Source: Chlorobium sp. (lineage in GTDB: Bacteria; Bacteroidota; Chlorobiia; Chlorobiales; Chlorobiaceae). Taken from it: 8,000 nucleotides of DNA. Below, one piece after another: positions 4,953-8,000 of the stretch. The notes under the pieces are model-generated. The model saw only the letters and a program-made list of their open reading frames with translations. It made no database searches and had not been told where the DNA came from. Position 1 is the first letter of the stretch, and each line of letters begins with the position of its first letter. The stretch is from positions 1 through 8,000 of the forward strand of contig JANQGE010000107.1 of the NCBI GenBank assembly GCA_028277485.1. Reading direction: 5' to 3'. A program made the translations under genes and the position numbers.

Positions 4953-7520
4953 ATGAGTCTTATACAAGAATATCGCGCTCATACGGACGAGAGGGCTGAA
5001 AGCGGCATTCCGCCGCTTTCTTTAACGGCAGATCAGGCTCGTGAACTGATTGATCTGCTGCAGCAGGACCCTATTGCTGAACAGGAGTATCTGCTTGAAC
5101 TGTTTTGTGAGCATATCAATCCCGGTGTTGATGATGCAGCATTTGAAAAGGCTGCTTTTCTTGACCGCATTGTTAAAGGAGATGCTTCATCTTCGGCAAT
5201 CTCTGCGGTTGAGGCTGTAAACATTCTTGGTACCATGCTGGGCGGATACAATGTCAAGCCGCTGGTGGATGCGCTGTCGCATGACAACGGCGAGGTTGCT
5301 TCCGCAGCTGCTGAAATGATGAAAAAAACACTTCTTGTATATGAATCGTTCGACACGGTTGCGGAACTTGCCAAGTCGAACGCATATGCGAAAGAAGTTA
5401 TGCAGTCCTGGGCCGATGCCGAGTGGTTCACTTCGAAACCTGTTATTCCCGAAAAAATGACGCTGACTGTTTTCAAGGCGCCCGGTGAAACCAACACCGA
5501 CGATCTTTCTCCTGCAAGTGAAGCTTTTACAAGAAGCGACATTCCCCTGCATTCTCTCAGCATGCTGCGCTCAAAAATGGACAATCCTATCGGGACCATT
5601 GCAGACCTGAAGAAAAAAGGTAATCCTCTTGCTTTTGTGGGTGACGTTGTCGGTACCGGTTCAAGCCGGAAATCCGGCATCAACTCGGTCCAGTGGCATA
5701 TCGGCGAGGATATTCCGGCTGTGCCGAACAAGCGTACCGGCGGCGTGGTTATCGGCGGTATTATTGCACCGATCTTTTTCAACACAGCCGAAGATTCCGG
5801 AGCGTTGCCGATCCAGGCTGATGTGACGAGCATGGAGACCGGGGACGTTATCGATCTCTATCCGTATGAAGGCAGGATTGAAAAAGACGGTGAAGTCGTT
5901 GCGGAGTTCAAACTCGAACCGAATACACTTGGTGATGAGGTAAGAGCAGGCGGGCGGATTCCACTGATCATCGGGCGTACCCTTACCCGTCAGGCCCGTG
6001 AAGCGCTGGATATGGGTGAAGAGGAAATCTTCAAGCGTCCGGAACAGCCGGCGGATACCGGCAAAGGGTATACGCTTGCGCAGAAGATTATCGGTAAGGC
6101 CTGCGGTCTTCCTGGTGTTCGTCCAGGCATGTATGTGGAGCCGGAAACACTGACCGTTGGTTCCCAGGACACTACGGGGGCCATGACGCGTGACGAGATC
6201 AAAGAACTCGCCGCACTGAGTTTCGGGGCCGATCTGGTTATGCAGAGCTTCTGCCATACCGCCGCATACCCGAAACCATCCGATGTGAAACTTCACGGTA
6301 CCCTGCCGTACTTCATCCAAAGCAGGGGCGGTGTTGCTCTTCGGCCGGGGGACGGTGTGGTTCATACATGGCTGAACCGTATGGTGCTTCCCGATACGCT
6401 TGGTACCGGTGCCGATTCCCATACCCGTTTTCCTATCGGTATTTCTTTCCCCGGCGGTTCGGGCCTTGTGGCGTTTGCAGGTGTTACCGGCTCGATGCCT
6501 TTGAACGTACCCGAGTCGGTTTTGGTACGGTTCAAAGGTGAGCTTCAGGAGGGTATAACTCTTCGTGATCTGGTTAACGCGATTCCTTATGTTGCCATCA
6601 AGCAGGGATTGCTGACTGTCGAGAAGAAAGGCAAGAAAAATGTTTTTGCCGGTCGAATTCTCGAAATCGAGGGTTTGCCGCAACTGAAAGTCGAACAGGC
6701 ATTTGAGCTGAGTGACGCTTCCGCAGAACGCAGCGCGGCGGCTTGCACGGTTCGTCTTGACAAGGAGCCGGTCATCGAGTATCTGAGCTCCAACGTGAAG
6801 CTTCTTGAACAGATGATAGAGGAAGGCTATGGAGATGCCGAGACACTCCGCCGCAGGATCGAAAAGATGAAAGAATGGCTGGCAAATCCATCATTGATGG
6901 AACCGGATCCGGATGCAGAGTATGCAGCGGTTGTCGAGATTGATATGAGCGAGATCAAGGAGCCGATCGTGGCCTGTCCGAATGATCCGGATGATGTCAT
7001 CACTCTTTCGGAAGCATTGGCTGATGACAGCCGGCCGCAAAAACTTGATGAGGTGTTTGTCGGCAGCTGTATGACCAATATCGGCCATTTCCGTGCTCTT
7101 GGAGAGGTCCTGAAAGGCAAGGGTCAGGTTGCAACGAGACTATGGGTTGTTCCGCCGACGAAGATGGATATGAAGAAACTTATCGAGGAAGGGTATTATT
7201 CCCTTTACGGTGCGGCAGGGGCTCGTGCGGAAATTCCCGGCTGTTCTCTCTGTATGGGCAACCAGGCGCGTGTTGCCGACAATGCTGTTGTATTTTCTAC
7301 AAGCACGAGGAACTTTGACAACCGTTTGGGTAATGGTGCACAGGTTTATCTTGGTTCAGCGGAACTTGCCGCTGTCTGTGCGCTTCTCGGACGGCTGCCA
7401 AGTACCGACGAGTATTTCGAGGCGGTCAGCAGCAATCTTTCCGGCAACGAAGACCAGGTATACAGGTACCTGAATTTCCATGAGGTCAGCAAGGAACAGC
7501 TCGAAACACTGGTTGACTGA
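4953..7520 (+). CDS. acnB: Aconitate hydratase B (AcnB)
   Basis: AcnB interconverts citrate and isocitrate through cis-aconitate using a [4Fe-4S] cluster in the cytosol. If the host is a green sulfur bacterium, it works in the reductive TCA cycle, converting isocitrate to citrate for ATP-citrate lyase. The 855 residues compare with 865 in E. coli AcnB. Domains follow the B-type order: an N-terminal HEAT-like domain (about 1-155, including GTMLGGYNVKPLVDAL), the swivel domain (about 160-370, with GDVVGTGSSRKS at 230-241 and DEVRAGGRIPLIIGR at 328-342), then the catalytic core (about 375-815, with VGSQDTTGAMTRDE, SFCHTAAYPKP and GADSHTRFPIGISFPGGSG). Cluster ligands Cys706 (GSCMTNIGHF), Cys764 and Cys767 (PGCSLCMGNQA) are all present. 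The gene appears intact and monocistronic, with a strong ribosome binding site upstream and a long hairpin downstream. Confidence 0.98.
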   Translation: MSLIQEYRAHTDERAESGIPPLSLTADQARELIDLLQQDPIAEQEYLLELFCEHINPGVDDAAFEKAAFLDRIVKGDASSSAISAVEAVNILGTMLGGYNVKPLVDALSHDNGEVASAAAEMMKKTLLVYESFDTVAELAKSNAYAKEVMQSWADAEWFTSKPVIPEKMTLTVFKAPGETNTDDLSPASEAFTRSDIPLHSLSMLRSKMDNPIGTIADLKKKGNPLAFVGDVVGTGSSRKSGINSVQWHIGEDIPAVPNKRTGGVVIGGIIAPIFFNTAEDSGALPIQADVTSMETGDVIDLYPYEGRIEKDGEVVAEFKLEPNTLGDEVRAGGRIPLIIGRTLTRQAREALDMGEEEIFKRPEQPADTGKGYTLAQKIIGKACGLPGVRPGMYVEPETLTVGSQDTTGAMTRDEIKELAALSFGADLVMQSFCHTAAYPKPSDVKLHGTLPYFIQSRGGVALRPGDGVVHTWLNRMVLPDTLGTGADSHTRFPIGISFPGGSGLVAFAGVTGSMPLNVPESVLVRFKGELQEGITLRDLVNAIPYVAIKQGLLTVEKKGKKNVFAGRILEIEGLPQLKVEQAFELSDASAERSAAACTVRLDKEPVIEYLSSNVKLLEQMIEEGYGDAETLRRRIEKMKEWLANPSLMEPDPDAEYAAVVEIDMSEIKEPIVACPNDPDDVITLSEALADDSRPQKLDEVFVGSCMTNIGHFRALGEVLKGKGQVATRLWVVPPTKMDMKKLIEEGYYSLYGAAGARAEIPGCSLCMGNQARVADNAVVFSTSTRNFDNRLGNGAQVYLGSAELAAVCALLGRLPSTDEYFEAVSSNLSGNEDQVYRYLNFHEVSKEQLETLVD

Positions 7521-7531
7521 CAGCTTTGCGC

Positions 7532-7566
7532 TCGGTAACCTGCATGTTTTTATGCAGGTTACCCGA
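7532..7566 (+). terminator. Hairpin after acnB, probable terminator or 3' stabiliser
   Basis: A perfect 12-bp stem, GGTAACCTGCAT (7534-7545) with ATGCAGGTTACC (7552-7563), encloses the loop GTTTTT. It extends by two more pairs if C7564 is bulged. It begins 12 bases after the acnB stop, which suits a transcript end. The run of T residues expected of an intrinsic terminator is missing after the stem (CGAAATG follows), so it may instead protect the mRNA 3' end. Confidence 0.6.
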
Positions 7567-7578
7567 AATGTTGAGCTT

Positions 7579-7606
7579 TTGAAAACTCGCGGTTTTTCTT
7601 TAATAT
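7579..7606 (+). promoter_or_regulatory. Probable promoter of the acidic lipoprotein gene
   Basis: TTGAAA (7579-7584) and TAATAT (7601-7606), 16 bases apart, make the best sigma-70-like pair seen in the window. Transcription would start near 7613 and give a leader of about 54 bases. It lies just after the acnB hairpin, so the small gene probably has its own transcript. Confidence 0.5.
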
Positions 7607-7666
7607 GCGGTGGCAGAATAAGCTGCAAGATGTTGTAAACGTAACCTACCAAACCAGAACGTGACT

Positions 7667-7867
7667 ATGAAAAAACTGTTTATTTTTCTTTTCCTTGTAA
7701 GTTCCGTATCGGTGTTCGGTTGTGCGCCGAAAGCAGAGCAGGCAAGCGAGGAGGCAGTTCAGGAAGAAGCTGTAGAAGCTGAGGAAGCAACCGAGGAAGT
7801 AGCCGAAGAAGCAGCTGAGGAAGCAACCGAGGATGCACAGGAAACCGCTGAGCCAGCTGCAGAATAA
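7667..7867 (+). CDS. Small, highly acidic Glu/Ala-repeat lipoprotein of unknown function
   Basis: The 66-residue product begins MKK followed by a hydrophobic run and a lipobox-like VFGC, so Cys19 is the likely lipidated residue. The Phe at -2 is not typical. The mature part has 48 residues, of which 18 are Glu and 15 Ala, with a single Lys, and no globular fold is expected. Two 12-residue units (AEEATEEVAEEA and AEEATEDAQETA) lie in tandem, and the DNA repeats GCTGAGGAAGCAACCGAGGA exactly at 7778-7797 and 7814-7833, a period of 36 bases. An alternative GTG start at 7661 adds two residues. No Shine-Dalgarno is obvious. The signal peptide, its own promoter-like site and the stop before the next element argue for a real gene. 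It could be an envelope spacer or cation-binding protein, but the function is unknown. Confidence 0.7.
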   Translation: MKKLFIFLFLVSSVSVFGCAPKAEQASEEAVQEEAVEAEEATEEVAEEAAEEATEDAQETAEPAAE

Positions 7868-7880
7868 GCAGCACAGCGAC

Positions 7881-8000
7881 TTTAGGGCACCTCTATTTAT
7901 TTATTCCGCGCTTCAATTGCATCGTTGATCGGATAGGAGAGGGTTTCTGCGCTCCGTTCGCCTTGCACTTGAACCGCTCATGACAATAAATAGAGGTGCC
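7881..8000. mobile_element. MITE-like palindromic element, copy 2 (after the lipoprotein gene)
   Basis: A perfect 16-bp terminal inverted repeat, GGCACCTCTATTTATT (7886-7901) against AATAAATAGAGGTGCC (7985-8000), bounds about 115 bases. The outer edge TTTAGGGCACCTC (7881-7893) and the internal TGCGCTCCGTTCGCCTT (7948-7964) are identical to copy 1, and ATTGCATCGTTGATCGG (7916-7932) resembles 4490-4506. The central CGTAC hairpin of copy 1 is missing. The arm beyond GGCACCTC differs between copies, but within each copy the two arms match each other. The element begins about 13 bases after the lipoprotein stop. The right end coincides with the window end, so its boundary cannot be confirmed. Confidence 0.6.

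Noticed and set aside
4794..4982. Minus-strand 62-codon frame ahead of acnB
   Set aside because: It crosses the acnB leader and start, is derived from the hairpin and ribosome binding region, and resembles no protein.
5661..6683. Long minus-strand open frame (340 codons) inside acnB
   Set aside because: It is antisense to a fully conserved AcnB core and has no recognisable domain. It looks like a by-product of acnB codon use.

Overview
The window looks like a housekeeping stretch of a bacterial chromosome, most likely from a green sulfur bacterium (Chlorobiales). That placement is inference. It rests on the general look of the proteins, on a B-type aconitase, which in that group would serve the reductive TCA cycle, and on intergenic 'word' repeats that I associate from memory with Chlorobi and some unrelated phyla. 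No rRNA, tRNA, CRISPR array or transposase gene was seen.

Layout. Positions 1-347 are non-coding and built partly from short repeated words. mreB (cell-shape actin homologue) lies on the minus strand at 348-1376. A divergent intergenic region follows, then hisD (histidinol dehydrogenase) on the plus strand, ending at 2995. Positions 2996-3433 hold a second, denser word-repeat patch. queA (queuosine tRNA modification) runs 3434-4459, and its stop codon lies inside the left end of a short element with terminal inverted repeats (about 4455-4601). A diverged copy of the element's right half and flank follows at 4722-4826, then the leader of acnB (4953-7520). A strong hairpin follows acnB, then a promoter-like site, a 66-residue extremely acidic lipoprotein gene (7667-7867), and a second inverted-repeat element that ends exactly at the window edge (7885-8000).

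The four large genes belong to unrelated pathways (morphogenesis, histidine synthesis, tRNA modification, central carbon). They are separated by 145 to about 490 bases, so each is probably its own transcription unit. The protein-coding content is conventional. The interest is in the DNA between the genes: two families of repeated, structured non-coding sequence. One is a compact hairpin element with 16-17 bp terminal inverted repeats, sitting directly behind stop codons. The other is a patchwork of overlapping short words, present in mirror-image orientation at two loci. The acidic repeat lipoprotein is the only gene of unknown role.
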